Below are positions 32,776 through 45,424 of a stretch of 64,000 nt of DNA, piece after piece. This DNA comes from Acheta domesticus (Eukaryota; Arthropoda; Insecta; Orthoptera; Gryllidae), in NCBI GenBank assembly GCA_031308135.1, contig JAHLJT010000631.1:159068921-159132920 (forward strand). The letters are read 5' to 3'. Both the position numbers and the translations under genes were made by a program. The notes beneath the pieces were generated by a model. It was not told the DNA's origin and did not search any database. It saw only the letters and a list, made by a program, of their open reading frames with translations. Each line of letters opens with the position of its first letter. Position 1 is the first letter of the stretch.

Positions 32776-35700
32776 ATTAAATTCTTTTACATAAAACATA
32801 ATGATTTATATAGCATAATGAAGTCCTCTAAACAAAATATTTGCTATGCAATTCTTGTTTTTTAACCGGATCTCTCAGAGTCAGCCCATTCGTTCGTATA
32901 CGACGAAGGTTTAACTGACCGGCTGCATATGACGGGGGACGTGGGTAGATATCAAGCAAACAATTAGCTTACGCATATAGGGAGTTATTTTGGCTTTGTA
33001 GTTCATCTACAGGTTTACTCTTCAGAAGAACACTCTGCATGTGCTAAACTTTTGACTCTCACCTGTACCCCCACCTTACGTATCAGCTCTGCCAAGCACC
33101 ACCCTCTCGTGTTGTATGCATTACATCCTGCCTTAGGGACTGTGTACAACGTCGTGTGAACGCCTTCGGCATTGATACTTTTGAATGTCTCTGAGCACGA
33201 CTGCGCCCTACCACAAGGCACCAATCGGGTGGCAACAGTTGAGCGTCATTTATCTCTAAGAGACCACACCTGTAGTGATGGGAGAGGAACTTTACACTAG
33301 GAAGCACACTGAAATACCTTTCTCCTTTTCCCTCTGATTAAATGCCTTGACTTGTGCCTCTCTCAAGCATTGTGTTTTACAACGGACCTATTGGTCGTAA
33401 AACCCAGTCAACCTTGTTAAGACTACGTCTGTTTCCTCAGTTACAAAATTAATAATAACATGCTTCGGAAGTTAGTTGACACTCAGCTGGTGAATCATTG
33501 ATATCTCACCTGACTTCCATTAAATTGTTTAAACCTCTAATGACCTCTAGGCTTGACCTTTAGAATTGATTTCAATTATTAGAGATAAATCTGCATGAGC
33601 TAAAAATGTTGACATCAATAAACCCTAAATAAGTCATTAACATTTTTAGCATGCAATCAGATATTCAAAACTATTAAATAATGTATCAAGTAGAATATAA
33701 TAATATAGAGAAAACTTGTTTAAAATGTCAGTAACATTTTGAGAACTCGTCTCCCTTTCGTCTCGGCTTCGCTCCAGTATCATGTCATTCACGCCTGAAT
33801 AATTCGTGAAACTCACAGATGCAGGTTCTATTAAGGGCGCCATTGTAGCTAGCTTCCGAAATCCGGGCTGATTGTGCAGCGACGCAAGCAAGGCCATCGC
33901 GCCTTGCGAGGGGTTGATTTAGCGCCACCCGTCCGATTGTTTACTTCCCTTGGAACGAGAGGGTTCGAGGACGGGGTGGTCGTAGGGGGGGAAGGAGTGG
34001 CAAGGGGGGCGAGGGGAGGGGCAACTGTGCTGGGCGACGCGTGACGGATAGCGTGAGATCTCCAGTTTTCAATGGGCGCACGCATTAACTTCGCGTTAAT
34101 CATGGACAGTGTTCATGCGTGCCCTCAGATGCACCATATTGTGAACGCTCTAGCGAACTTCGAAGAGTTAGTAGCGTGTCGGGGGAGATTATCTCGCTTC
34201 TGCACAAGGAAAGAGAGATTGTGTTGATAAGTTTTACACAATTGTGAAGAGAGTAAATCTGATAAAGATAAGGTGAGAATGTAGCGATTTATCGCTATTT
34301 AGTTTAACTCTCTTGTATTCATTTAAAGTTTCTAAATTGTTAGGTGTATTAGTGAAAATGCACAATTGTAAATTCTGCGGTTTCTTTGTATTTTTGAGAC
34401 AACACCTCATAAAAAATGGATATTTTAAAAGTATTCAAGAACAATGAGAAAGCCATTGTAACGTGGAATCTGATTCATTATCTGTGGTATTCATATCTTT
34501 AGTATGGATTATACAGACACTATGTATTTTATTATATTTCCAATACTTAAGTAAGTACCCTCGTTTCACTTTGTAATTGATTTACAATTTTGATCTCAAT
34601 CGACTTCATTATATTTAAAATATTTCACTTTGCAAACTACAAAACACAGTAGTCATTACGAAGCGACCTCTACAATCCATGTTCGATCTCCATTGCCACT
34701 TGCGCGATTAATCGACCTTAATAGCCGAATACTCCAACATTATCCACGATAAATATTGTACTATTATTTATTGTCAGTGTTAATTTAGATAAGAAAATTG
34801 TGAATTGCATGTTATTGCTAAAATGGAGTCAGTGGAAATTATATAACACAACTTAACATTATTCATTATAGTAGTAGGCAGTTTCTGTGAAAAAAAACAA
34901 CAACAGAACTTACAATCGTAGAGTACGTGGCATAGACAGCACATTATCCCTCGTTCCTGTCCAAAGGGCAGTTCATTAAAGTTGTGCTAACAGAGCGGAT
35001 ATTGCCCGGCCGTGGGGGGGCGCAAGCAAGCGTGATCATGAATAAGGCGTCTGGCCGAATGGATCTGGCGCTGCGCGCAGAGTAATGAGCGAGTTCCCCG
35101 TGCGCCTTGCGCCGCCCGTGCGCCATAACCCGAGACTTATTTTCGCGAGTCGTCTCGTATAATGGAATCCCTTTGTCCTTGGCCGGCGCCGCCGCCTGCG
35201 GTTGGTCGAAGCGCCATAGGCGAATGAACGCCCCGTCGCGACGCTCCATCTCGGCGCTGGCGTTCTGGACCGCAGCACCGTTCCGAGTGACAGGCCGTGA
35301 AGGTGGGGGCGGTGACGCCAGAAACTGTTGCCAGCGTGGGAGGCAAAAGCGTGCTCAGGAAGGGGGCGGCGTAGGAGATGGGGGTAGCGGATCTGTTTGT
35401 GAGGGGATAGAGTAACGTAGGTTTGTAGAGACTGCATGAATCGGATGCAGGAATTATGGGGTAGTAGGGGGACTAGGTAAAGACAACGTTGAGATGACGT
35501 AACTGTAAAATTTCGGATGCCATGAGCAGGCAGGCTGCTCTCCATAGAGGTGGAGGATTTCGAAATAGCGAAGGTGACAGAGGGACTTGGGGAAACGATG
35601 AGAGATGGAGATAAAAGGGTGGGGCGAGATGGAGCGATAGCTAAGATAAAGAGCTAAAATGTGGAATGGTGAGAGAGCCGGATAAGCAGGGAGGGAGGCG

Positions 35701-37240
35701 GGGAGGGAGAAAAATGATGGGCGAGTAGACTACTGGGGAGGGATTCCGGTGACCAGCGACAATAAAACGACGGCAGAGGTGGCATCGGCGTCGGGGATGG
35801 CGGTGAAGTAACGAATCAGAGGCGGCGGCGCCGAGCGAAGAGCTTCATGTGGAGTTGCGTTTTGAGGGGAATTTCAGCGGGCAGCCGGGGGATCTCGGAG
35901 CGGCCAGGGGGAGCGCGGCTGAAGGCAATATACACCGGCTTAGAAGGCGGCGGCGCGGCGACAGGGGAGGCGCTGAAGGGAAGGGAAGGGAAAATCATGG
36001 GACGCCGCAGGAAACAGATTCGGCGACTGCAACGTGAACCAGAGCAAGATACGTTTCATGCTTTTCTACATTCACATTCAAATAAACAACAATTTTCTAC
36101 GAAATTGATTATTGTTGTGTGTTTTATCTCACCAATATTGACCTACGTTTGAGAGGGAATCTGGTAATCTGCGTATTCGAGAAGTGAAGAACGTGAACGT
36201 AACTTTTAATAATATTAAATATTACATGAGTTGTATGTATAATATCATTTTTATAATACTATCTCTTTTCAAAATTTTAGATAAACAATGATCTAGGAGG
36301 GCTACAATTTAATGCTCTAATTTAATGATGATGAAATTTATCAATGCGGATTTAGAAAGAGTTAGAATTCAACGATGTCACATCAATTGAATCACAATTT
36401 TGGATGAAAAGTACACCTACGACTGTCAGCAGTTCTAGAAGATTAATAGAACATTGTTTGCAGAGTTAATATCAGAAAATATATTCTTATTTAACAAAAA
36501 CCGCCTTGACCAATACTGCAGTATCATTGTACACACAAAATACACAGGAAAACAGTTATTTACATAACAAATAATCAGAAAAATTTGCTTTTACGAAAGT
36601 GAACTGCAAATATTTAATGGTTGGCAGCCTCTTTCTTGGGACTCTGTTGTCCCATGACATAAACTGTGACGTGAACAGTAATTCACTGTTTACGACAATT
36701 TAGTCGACGGAGCGGAGTAGGAGAGTGTAAGGAACAATACATTACACTGTATTTGCATTTCTCAAAATCAAAACTGTTTCACTGTCGTATATTTTTCGAA
36801 TTTGCAGGTATTTAACAAAACATTAGACTACTCTCACGTGACGAGAGGCTGCGTAGTTTTCTTTAAATTTCTGCGCGCATTTAATTGTAGTAAAGTTTTG
36901 TAAATTATTGTCAGTACATAAGTTTCTTTAATAACAGAAAGAAGATGCCACTACGCCAATTTCTTTAATTACAGAAAATATCTTAGCAATAGCACATTTC
37001 TTCATATTTTAGACATTTCATTACGTATGTAAATTGATTTTGAATGTAACAGTTGTAAAAACAGGTTTTAACTGGCACTCGTGCGTAGTTTGCCATTAGT
37101 AAGTTCGTCTCTGGTGTTAATATTACTATATTAATGCATCACCACTAATATCATGTGTTTGACGTTCTTGCACGGCCTAATGAAACAGCTCAGGAGGATG
37201 ATTAATGTCCTGGGAGAATTGCATTATTTGCCACTGTGCT
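32776..37240. other. Long gene-free stretch with GC and purine-rich islands
   Basis: AT-rich overall. GC island at 34970-35420; purine-rich from 35420 to 36020 with a GC core at 35820-36010. 33010-33300 is of balanced composition and not repeated elsewhere here. No gene, tRNA or intact element recognised. Confidence 0.5.
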
Positions 37241-37328
37241 GCTGCTGCGGCGGCGGCGGCGGAGGTGTGGAGGGGGGAGTGGAAGCGCCCCGGCAGGCAA
37301 GGGGAGGGGGCCGTGGCGAGTCGGCCGG

Positions 37329-37360
37329 TATAAAACCGAGCGCGCCGCTGCGTTCACGCT
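37329..37360 (+). promoter_or_regulatory. Candidate TATA promoter, no gene identified
   Basis: TATAAAA at 37329-37335 and an initiator-like TTCACG with its A at 37356, 27 nt downstream. It sits at the 3' edge of a GC-rich island that begins at 37241. The spacing is right for RNA polymerase II. No convincing coding exon follows; a candidate ATG at 37684 leading to a strong donor (AAAG|gtaagt at 37774/37775) would give only 30 unrecognised codons. Confidence 0.35.
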
Positions 37361-40300
37361 GATATAGGTCGGCAGAGGCCCCGCACGGCCGCGCCACAGA
37401 GCCCGACGGACGGCGTCAACAACCCGCCCACCGCCACCGCCACTGCCTCTGCCACCCAGCACGCGGGGTGACCAGATTAACTCTCCAAATTGGAGCGAAG
37501 GCAAGAGTCACGAGCTGTTTAGAGCACTTCTTCAAAGGAAGTTTGTGAAATTATTTGGTTCAGTTGCTCTTGCATTTAACTTTCAGTATTTCTCAAGTTT
37601 CTTCAAAAATATTATTTTAGGAAAATAATAAAAAAAAATGTTTTAATTCATTGGGATCGTCTTTCTTTCGTCAACTGATTCAGAATGACTTTAAAGCTTA
37701 GTTTTAGAGATTGCGAGTCCATTTCTAGTTGGTACTGGTCACAAATTAAGGTATATCGTAAGTGCTATGGAAAGGTAAGTTTTAATTTTTTTTTCCACAA
37801 TGGCATGCTTAATATCTGAGTATATTTATCTGAACATCCGAGTTTATTGCAGAAATGTGTTTATCACCCATGTTCACTAATTTTATTGTTTCAAGTGTTT
37901 CTTTCATAACTCATTGTCATTTGTCTAAATTTAAAAATACACCTAATACCGCGATCTTAAATTCATTTTTAAGGAAGATTTCATGTGTCCTCGCCTTTTC
38001 CCTACCTAACTTCTGTTATGAAATTCTTTTTTAAATAGATTGTAATTGCCATACCTGAAAAGAAATCAACATTTAGTTTGCACATTAATAATAGTTGAAG
38101 GTTGATCGAAACCCCCAAATGGGGCTGCTGCTGGGTCTTCCGAGCGTCTCTCCATTGTTTCCGATGACACAGTCGCTGAAGGCCCAGTAGTGATCGTTAC
38201 GTTAGCGATAACAAGGCCTTGCAAATCCCCTGACTCCTGTTATATTAGCGATAACAAGGTTGCTTTGCCTCCTTATCCCTCCGGCTGCGCTCGCCGAGCC
38301 GAGCTCCGTTTTCAGCGGCCCCTTCGCTTCAGCCTCGAGACGTGCTGGCGGCGGCGCGCGCGCGCGTGATTTGGAGGCCCTGGAATAAGCGGGAGCTCAG
38401 GTCCCTCACTAATATCCGCTTCCTGGAACTGCGCCTCCGGGCGCCTCCGCGGTGGGCGGTCGATGTGGCTCGTGGGGGGGGGGGAGGGGCCGAGGGGAGA
38501 GGGTGCTGCGGGGGCGGGGGCAGGCTCCGCGGGCGGAGGAGCTGCTGGCGATGCACTTGCATTGTCAAGTTCATGCGGTTGTTTGTCGCGCCCCGTTCTC
38601 AGAATACACCACACGGGTGGGGGCGTGGAACACTGGAGGCGAGCATCTTGGGTATTCGTCGAAGACGTCCACCAGGAGTGGAGGAAGTGGGATTAAGTAA
38701 TTTGTTTCTTTTAAGTAATATTTTCTCCAATATCCTGACGTAACTACCTTGTTCTGGCGTAATGCAAAGTAAATCGTTATCAAAAATAGTCGTACGATTC
38801 CTGTGCCTAACATTTCAAAATTTATCAATTCGATGAACTGCTCATTATTTGTAAGCTTCTAAATGTTCCTATTCCCATGCCATGCATTCTACTACGCACT
38901 CTAAACTTCGACTTTTGGAGACTGCTTGGAATACCATTTTGTGTGATTAAAAAGCTTATTATTCGCAAAAAAAATTGAAAAAATTTACCATAATAGCGGT
39001 AACAGGTGTCATGAAAAGAAATGAGGAAACCTGATCGAGTCCTCATAGAAATAATGGCGCTGTATTTCACATTATTGGATTACAATTAGCTGTACGTTAC
39101 ATTACAAAAATATATTGTTTTTTTTCATTAGAAGGAAACTTGGGTTTTGAGCTATCCTAAAAATAATACAGTAATAAATAATATTAAAAATATAATATAT
39201 TCTTAAAATTTATTTTAAACAATATATTCTCCTAGTAATCAGGTCTTTAAGCATTTCTGTTGCCATTTTATTAGATATTCACAAAACATTATTAGTAATT
39301 CGCTCTTTTTAGGAAGTCTGAAATATGTTGAAGTAATTTTCTCCATAACATTTTTTATCACGGTTATAAAACGCAAGTATTAAATTTCACTCCCTGCCTG
39401 CTCTATTGTGTTTCTGTAAAATCCGTGTTTCATTGAATTTGATAAAATAAAGGCCGAGCTTGATAGCTATAAAGATGATTTGTTGACAAGAAATGAGCCC
39501 AGAAACTTAGAACTTCAACGTCGTGAGAGAAGACCACGCAATTTCCTGTTGTTGTTTAGTAGAGAGAAGTATTTAATAAACAGAAACTTTATTTCAGGAA
39601 TTTAACGTAGCCAGAGAGGAGGGTGAAAGGAAACCACGGGAGACCGAAGCGCGTGGCTGAGGCGGGGTGAGGTGAGGTGGGGTTGGGATTGGGGAGGGGA
39701 GGGGGAGGGTGGATGGGGTGCCCAATAACGCGCCTGCAGGAGCGAGCAAACTGGCGCCTCCGAGGGGGGCGGGGGGAGGAGGGAGCGAGGGCCGGGAGGC
39801 GGTCGTGCGGAGGCGCGGGATTGGTTGCGGGCGAGCGAGGGCCCGGCCGGCGCGAATGCCTCGGCCGAGGGAAGGTGTCAAGCCAGCGGGGTTTCGTGTC
39901 GATGAGGGAGGATAGTAGTCCACAGCATTGCGGCGTCTACTGAAATGAGGAAGCCGGGCTAGCGGCACGTTGGCGGAGGGAAAGGACAAGCGAAAATGGC
40001 TGGGGCGCGGGGAGGGGCGATGCGCAGCAGAGAAAGGTCCGGTGCGGCGAGCGCAGAGGGCTCCGAGCGGAATGCCGAGACTTTGCAGGCCGCGTCCTGA
40101 GAAAGGGAGAGGTTTGATTCCACGCAGGGGGATTTGCGAGGAAGCAATACGCGAGGGTTTGAAAGTGCTCGTAGATAGGAGTTCAACTGCAAACATCCAT
40201 TATCCAGTATCCTACAAACATCCAGTAAACGTCCATTCTTCGTTTGGTAGAAATTAAAGGAACTTAATCATGAACACTAGATCATCAGAAGTCACATTTT

Positions 40301-40924
40301 GAATAGTTTTCAGTTCTTAGTCACTTGATCTCAACGATTATTTCTTGGTGAATAATTTATCATTTTTAATTTAGATCTACATTGATTTTGCACTATTAAT
40401 ACTCGTGTATAAGCGAAAAAAAGAAAGAAAAAGGGAGAGAAAACTTCTACAGTAAGTGAATTCCAAATATATTAGTAGTTGGCCACTTTTTTCATTACAT
40501 AAACTTACACAAAAACACAGTTTTGAATACTTTTTTCGGAATTTTCCAAATACTGATTGGGCAGTCATCCGTTTAATAACTTTAATTCAACGCATCTCTT
40601 TTCTAGAACAAATTATGCTAATAAAAGCAAACTAACAGGTATTTGAATCAATAAATTACAAACTTCAACAACGTGAACCCACCTTTTGTCATCGAAATCA
40701 ATAGAAATAAACAAAAAAATATCAAACACCTTTTGAAAAGTTTCATTATTTTAATACTGAACCGCTTTGCCGCTTGGAGCAAGTGTGGGGGACATGAACA
40801 CTCGCCCCATCCCCTGCTCGCCCATCATCGCGGTCGCCCAACCTCCAGTTCGCCCACCCCCCTAACGTCCCACTGCCCGCCCTAATGCACAGCAGGGAAA
40901 GGTGGACTATCCTACCACCCACTC
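37361..40924. other. Gene-free stretch with two GC-rich islands
   Basis: GC islands at 38290-38690 and 39610-40140 (the latter purine-rich on plus). TTAGCGATAACAAGG occurs twice, at 38202-38216 and 38245-38259. AT-rich elsewhere. No recognisable coding region. Confidence 0.5.
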
Positions 40925-41580
40925 GCCTGCCCGCCCTTCCGCCCCCTTCCGCCCTTCCGCCCTTCCGCCCTCCCGCCCGCCCGCCCGCTCGCCCGCTCGC
41001 CCGCCCGACGGCTCGCCCGCCCGCCCGCCCGCTCGCTCGAACGCCCGCCCGACCGACCGCACGCCTGCCCGCCCGAACGCCCGTCTGCCCGCTCACCCGC
41101 CCGCTCGTCCGTCGGTCCGTCCGTCCGTCCGTCCGTCCGTCCGCCCCGCCCGCCCGTTCGCTCGCCCGCCCGTCCGTTCGTCCGCCCGCCCGCCCGCCCG
41201 CCCGCCCGCCCGCCCGCCGCCCGCTCGCTCGCTCGCTCGCTCGCTCGAACGCCCGCCCGCCCGACCGCACGCCTGCCCGCCCGAACGCACCGTCTGCCCG
41301 CTCACCCGCCCGCTCGTCCGTCGGTCCGTCAGTCCGTCCGCCCGCCCGCCCGCCCGCCCGCCCGCCCGCCCGCCCGCCCGCCCGCCCGCCCGCCCGCCCG
41401 CCCGCCCGCCCGTTCGTCCGCCCGCCCGCCCGTTCGTCCGCCCCGCCCGCCCGTTCGTCCGCCCGCCCGCCCGCCCGCTCTCTCGCCCGCCCGTCCGTTC
41501 GTCCGCCCGCGCGCCCGCCCGCCCGCCCGCCCGCCCGCCCGCCCGCCCGCCCGCCGGCCCGCCCGCCCGCCGGCCCGCGC
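40925..41580. repeat. (CCCG)n-type tetranucleotide array
   Basis: About 655 bp of tandem tetranucleotides, mainly CCCG with CTCG, GTCC and AACG variants. It has pure CCCG blocks, an internal GTCC block near 41106-41142 and a TCGC block near 41222-41246. Two ~100-bp segments (from about 41040 and 41240) repeat the same variant order, suggesting block duplication. All six frames are open over long stretches, giving Arg/Pro/Ala or Gly/Arg strings that are not genes. Confidence 0.95.
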
Positions 41581-43749
41581 GTGCAATTAAACACGGCCGC
41601 GGGCGGCGCTTGTCTTTTAATCTCGCGGCGCTCCGCCGCGCGCTGCCTGATTTATCGCCCAATCTCCGTCGTCAAGAATACATTAGCTGACTAATTGTAA
41701 TTACGCAGGCTCATTTAACTGGCATCAGCAGCTAAATTGGAAATGAATCAAATTATTTGTACTTTGCCGTCTTCTCTCCGACTTACCCGGGATAAGGCAG
41801 CATTTTTACGGCAGTGCTGGCAATGACGTCGAAAGAAAAAGAATTGGGATATCTAAGTTCATCTACATCCTGGATCATGTATTGGTAAATTTAAATCAAA
41901 TGTGCAAAAATATTTCAATGAATTAAAAAATAATCTGAATCATTATTTATAAGCTCTGAGGAATGGTTTATCATCATATCAGTGATCTATCTCATCTACA
42001 AAGGACTAATTGTTTGATTTGTTCTCTTTAACCTTTCACTTTCAACGCCAGTGCGCTAACTAAGAGATGTTACTAAAGCATGTTTGTAATCCCGAGTTCT
42101 TGTTTGTTCCTTGTCGGGAAAAAATTAACAATGTTCTGGAAGCTTTTTTCGACGGCCGACAGCGCAGTAGCCCTAAAATTATTCCGAGCGGCAGAGCACA
42201 AACAGGAGCGTTAGAAAATTATGACGTAACTTCTCCACGCGTGCGTATCGGTTTATGGCCCTTAACTTGTACTTCAATCAGATTGGTATTCGCAGAGTCC
42301 GCCGGCTCAATGCAGGATCACGAGAAGGGTTGGGAGGAGCAACTTCACATTTTTATTGCAGGAAGTCGTAAAAGAGCCGGAGCAAGGCAAATAAAATTAG
42401 TGGCAACGTAAAAACAGATGGCAAGAGAAAGCGAAACGGAATAGGAGATTAGAAAAGGGCGGATCTCCGGGTCGTGTCCATCAGAAGGCTGGTGGAGGAG
42501 CACGAAGCTGCGGCTCGAGGGAGGTGAAGGGCGAGGGCGGCGGGGGGGGGGGCGCTGGGAGCTTCCTCGGCGTGGTGTGGAGGAGAGCAAGAGGAATTCG
42601 CGGGGGTTGTAGCGAGAGACGGACGTCCGTGGCCTTAATGAGGGGAGCGCGAGTATCCGAGTGGGCGAACTGGCATGGCGGAGCTGCGCGGCGGGAGCGG
42701 GCGCTCCCCGACCTACGAAAGCCACCACGCTGAAAAACAGGGCAGAATAGCTCGGGAAATTTTATTCCGCCAAAGATGAAGTTGAAGTACATTGTTTAAA
42801 AGGTATAAGCAGTAATTCACAAATATAAAACCCTTCCTGAATACATTTCAATAAGGCTATGTTTTGTAAATATAATAGAACGAGATTTATCACTGAAAAG
42901 ATTATAAAATATGGTGGTAAAATACGTGGTCACTCAGGGTATATTTAACTGCAATGGTGTAAGACTGTGAAACGCAATAAGCTAAGTCAAATATATTCAT
43001 GATTCATAATTATTCAATGCTACAAGTTCGAGCTAAAACATTTCTTTCAGTCGAAAATATGAATAGTGGATGTCCTAAAATACTGTAAAATGTTAAAATC
43101 TCCGCTTATTATATGCATGAGATATTTAAAAATACTAATGTGTGTATTTTATTTAAAAATGGTAACTACAAGACGCCCAGTCCTTCATAAAATGAATAGT
43201 CCTACAAAATAAGAGTAAATGAATGCCTTTAAAGAAAGCAAACGTGATGTAATTTTACATTTTTGTAATTTGAGAGTTGTTGAAAGTATAAAAGATACTA
43301 AAGGAAAATGGACGGATGTCTGAGATAATACGTACTAGAGGTTTTACAAGAATTATTTGAAATATAACACTTGCATTTTCATTATAAGTTGATTCCTTAT
43401 TTTATAGGATCTTCGGGTGTGCAGTATACTGAATCTTTTCATCACTAAAAGTAAGACATTTTTCTGTTTAAATTATTCATGCCCGAAGACAAAAGAATAT
43501 TATTTCTAATAAGTTTTTCATAATTTAATAAGGAATTAGCTCTGAGTACAACGAAAAAATAAGTACTCAATTAAGTCAAGGCAACTATTATACACACAAT
43601 ACTTACTACATCGCACCACTCTCAGTACTACGAATATGATGGGCCCTCTTTAGTTTTTCATTTAGCAAGAAATATTCCATTGCCAGTTTTTGACGGTCCG
43701 TGCACATAAATCGTTGCTCGATTAATTAGTTGTTTTTGAGCATGACAAC
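41581..43749. other. Gene-free stretch
   Basis: 41690-41830 and 42060-42310 have balanced, non-repetitive sequence with homeodomain-like TAATT cores, possibly regulatory. GC and purine-rich island at 42310-42730 with a G run near 42540. AT-rich after that. Confidence 0.45.
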
Positions 43750-44230
43750 TGCTACAGTCATTTGTCCCGTTAGTGTAGTGAATTTTTATTTCTGGTGATG
43801 GCGGTATTCCTATATTACTGGACGGTGAGATTCGGCGCACACCTACAGTTGATTATTTCGTGTCTCCAGGCGCGTCTACTGTCATGGTCATTAGTCTTGC
43901 AAGTGTATTGCGTGTTTTTTTATCAGGAAGTGCCGTGATCTTTCCCCGGTGGATGGTGAGACCTACGCTTCAGCTAGCGGGTTTCTTCCTCAATTAGGCA
44001 TCTCCAACCAGCAGGGTACCGCTCCATCCAGAATCTCTAACCTCCCAACGTGTGTGGAAGTGCTAGGACATGTAAGAGTATGTTAGGGGCGTGGATAGGA
44101 AAAGGAAGGAAAGATCGCGCGCAGTCCGTGGCTGATTTATTAGGGTACTGCTCCGGTGCTCCGGCATAGTCGGAGCTCGAACCCTAGGACCTCCCTTCTG
44201 GTTAGAGAAACAGTGTACATTAACACACTA
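43750..44230 (-). mobile_element. SINE family A, copy 6, with a doubled tail
   Basis: Reverse-oriented family blocks: GCATCTCCAACCAGCAGGGT, AAAGATCGCGCG, TTAGGGTACTGCTCCGG and GAACCCTAGGACCTCCC. The tail motif occurs twice, near 43755-43785 (CCCGTTAGTGTAGTG) and 43882-43910 (GGTCATTAGTCTTGCAAGTG). So a second, truncated copy has inserted next to or into the first. Confidence 0.8.
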
Positions 44231-44344
44231 TCTGTCAGCAGCCAATAGGAAGCTCAGCGAGCACCTATTAACCCCCTTCCGTGTGCCTTCAAATGGAGTA
44301 CAAATAGAAGTCACAGAAAGCGTCAACGTCTTACAAGTACATTG

Positions 44345-44697
44345 AATTGCCTTATTTTACGTGGCGAGACTCAGGCCATGAGGCCTGCTCTTCCGTCTGA
44401 CCACATAAATTTCGCTACGCTCCTTTCACCAACTAGCGGAGAAAAAAGGTATTCCTTGGGCGATGAATTTGTTCAGAGAATTTTTAATTTTGCTCAGTGG
44501 CGTCATTTAGGCTTGAGGATCTTCTACATGCAGTAAATCTACTAACATTGGACAGCTGGCTTTACTTTCCCTCTCAAGGAAGGCGTACGAAGGATTTTTT
44601 CGCCCCTAAAAAATCCATGCCTTCGATCGGGTTTGAACCCGTGAACTTGGGTATTATAATCCGATGCGCTAACCCTTAGACCATCGCTGCCAGGGTT
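44345..44697 (-). mobile_element. tRNA-headed SINE (family H)
   Basis: Minus-strand head GGCAGCGATGGTCTAAGGGT with B-box-like CGGGTTCAAACCCG (44627-44640). It is followed by the body CATGGATTTTTTAGGGGCG and GAGAGGGAAAGTAAAGCC. The acceptor stem does not pair, so this is a SINE head and not a tRNA gene. The 3' limit is approximate. Confidence 0.75.
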
Positions 44698-45424
44698 AGC
44701 GCCTATAATATTACCCTCGTACAATATTACCCCGCCACAATATTACACTCGTAACGAAGAGGAGATAATATTGAAGGAGAAAAGATGGTGTTGTACGATT
44801 TATTAGAAGGCATTAACATGCAAACCAGTAAATGTGTTTCTCATTGATAGTGAATGGCCTCAGAGGTGTCTTGAGCCGATTGAAATGTGCGGAAGACGAA
44901 AATTGAAGAAATTTGTAAAAGTAGTAAATAAAGAAATCAGTAGGCGCAAATGCAACCTGCAACACACGTTTCGCTCTTCCAACGTTTAACCTGAAAACGG
45001 TGAAGCCTAGATCCATAAAATGTCGTTTTCGAGTCCCAAGAGAAGACCGAAATTATATTCTTCATTACGCAAGCCACAGAAAAGACCTTTTGAATTGTCT
45101 ATTATCAGAGGCGCACGCAAGGATTTCTTGCGGGCGGAGCTTCAAATATTGTGTACAACTAACCTGATATTTTTACAGATTATTTTTCTTTTATGCTGAC
45201 TATAAAATATATTTTCTTTGTTGATACTGAATGACTTTCGTTTGGACAGAAAATTATTAAAAGATATTTTTGAATGGGTATCATTGGCTACTAGGAAAAG
45301 GGATGAATCCCCATGATTCCACCCGGCAGTGCGCCACAGTTTATTTCATTTTCAGAGAAAGAGGTTCAACTCTTCTGCTTACAATCTCTGTGTAGCATCG
45401 GGGAAGACGGGCACGCCTTCTCGT
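44698..45424. other. Gene-free stretch
   Basis: Starts with short AATATTAC-containing repeats (44707-44755). AT-rich after that, nothing identified. Confidence 0.5.

Noticed and set aside
37684..37774. Candidate first coding exon (30 codons, strong donor).
   Set aside because: No homology and no linked second exon; kept only as part of a promoter finding.
40746..41694. Arg/Pro- and Gly/Arg-rich open frames up to 282 codons.
   Set aside because: Generated by the (CCCG)n array in all frames; simple-repeat translation.
44627..44697. Possible tRNA gene on the minus strand.
   Set aside because: A and B boxes are present but the acceptor stem does not pair and a SINE body follows.
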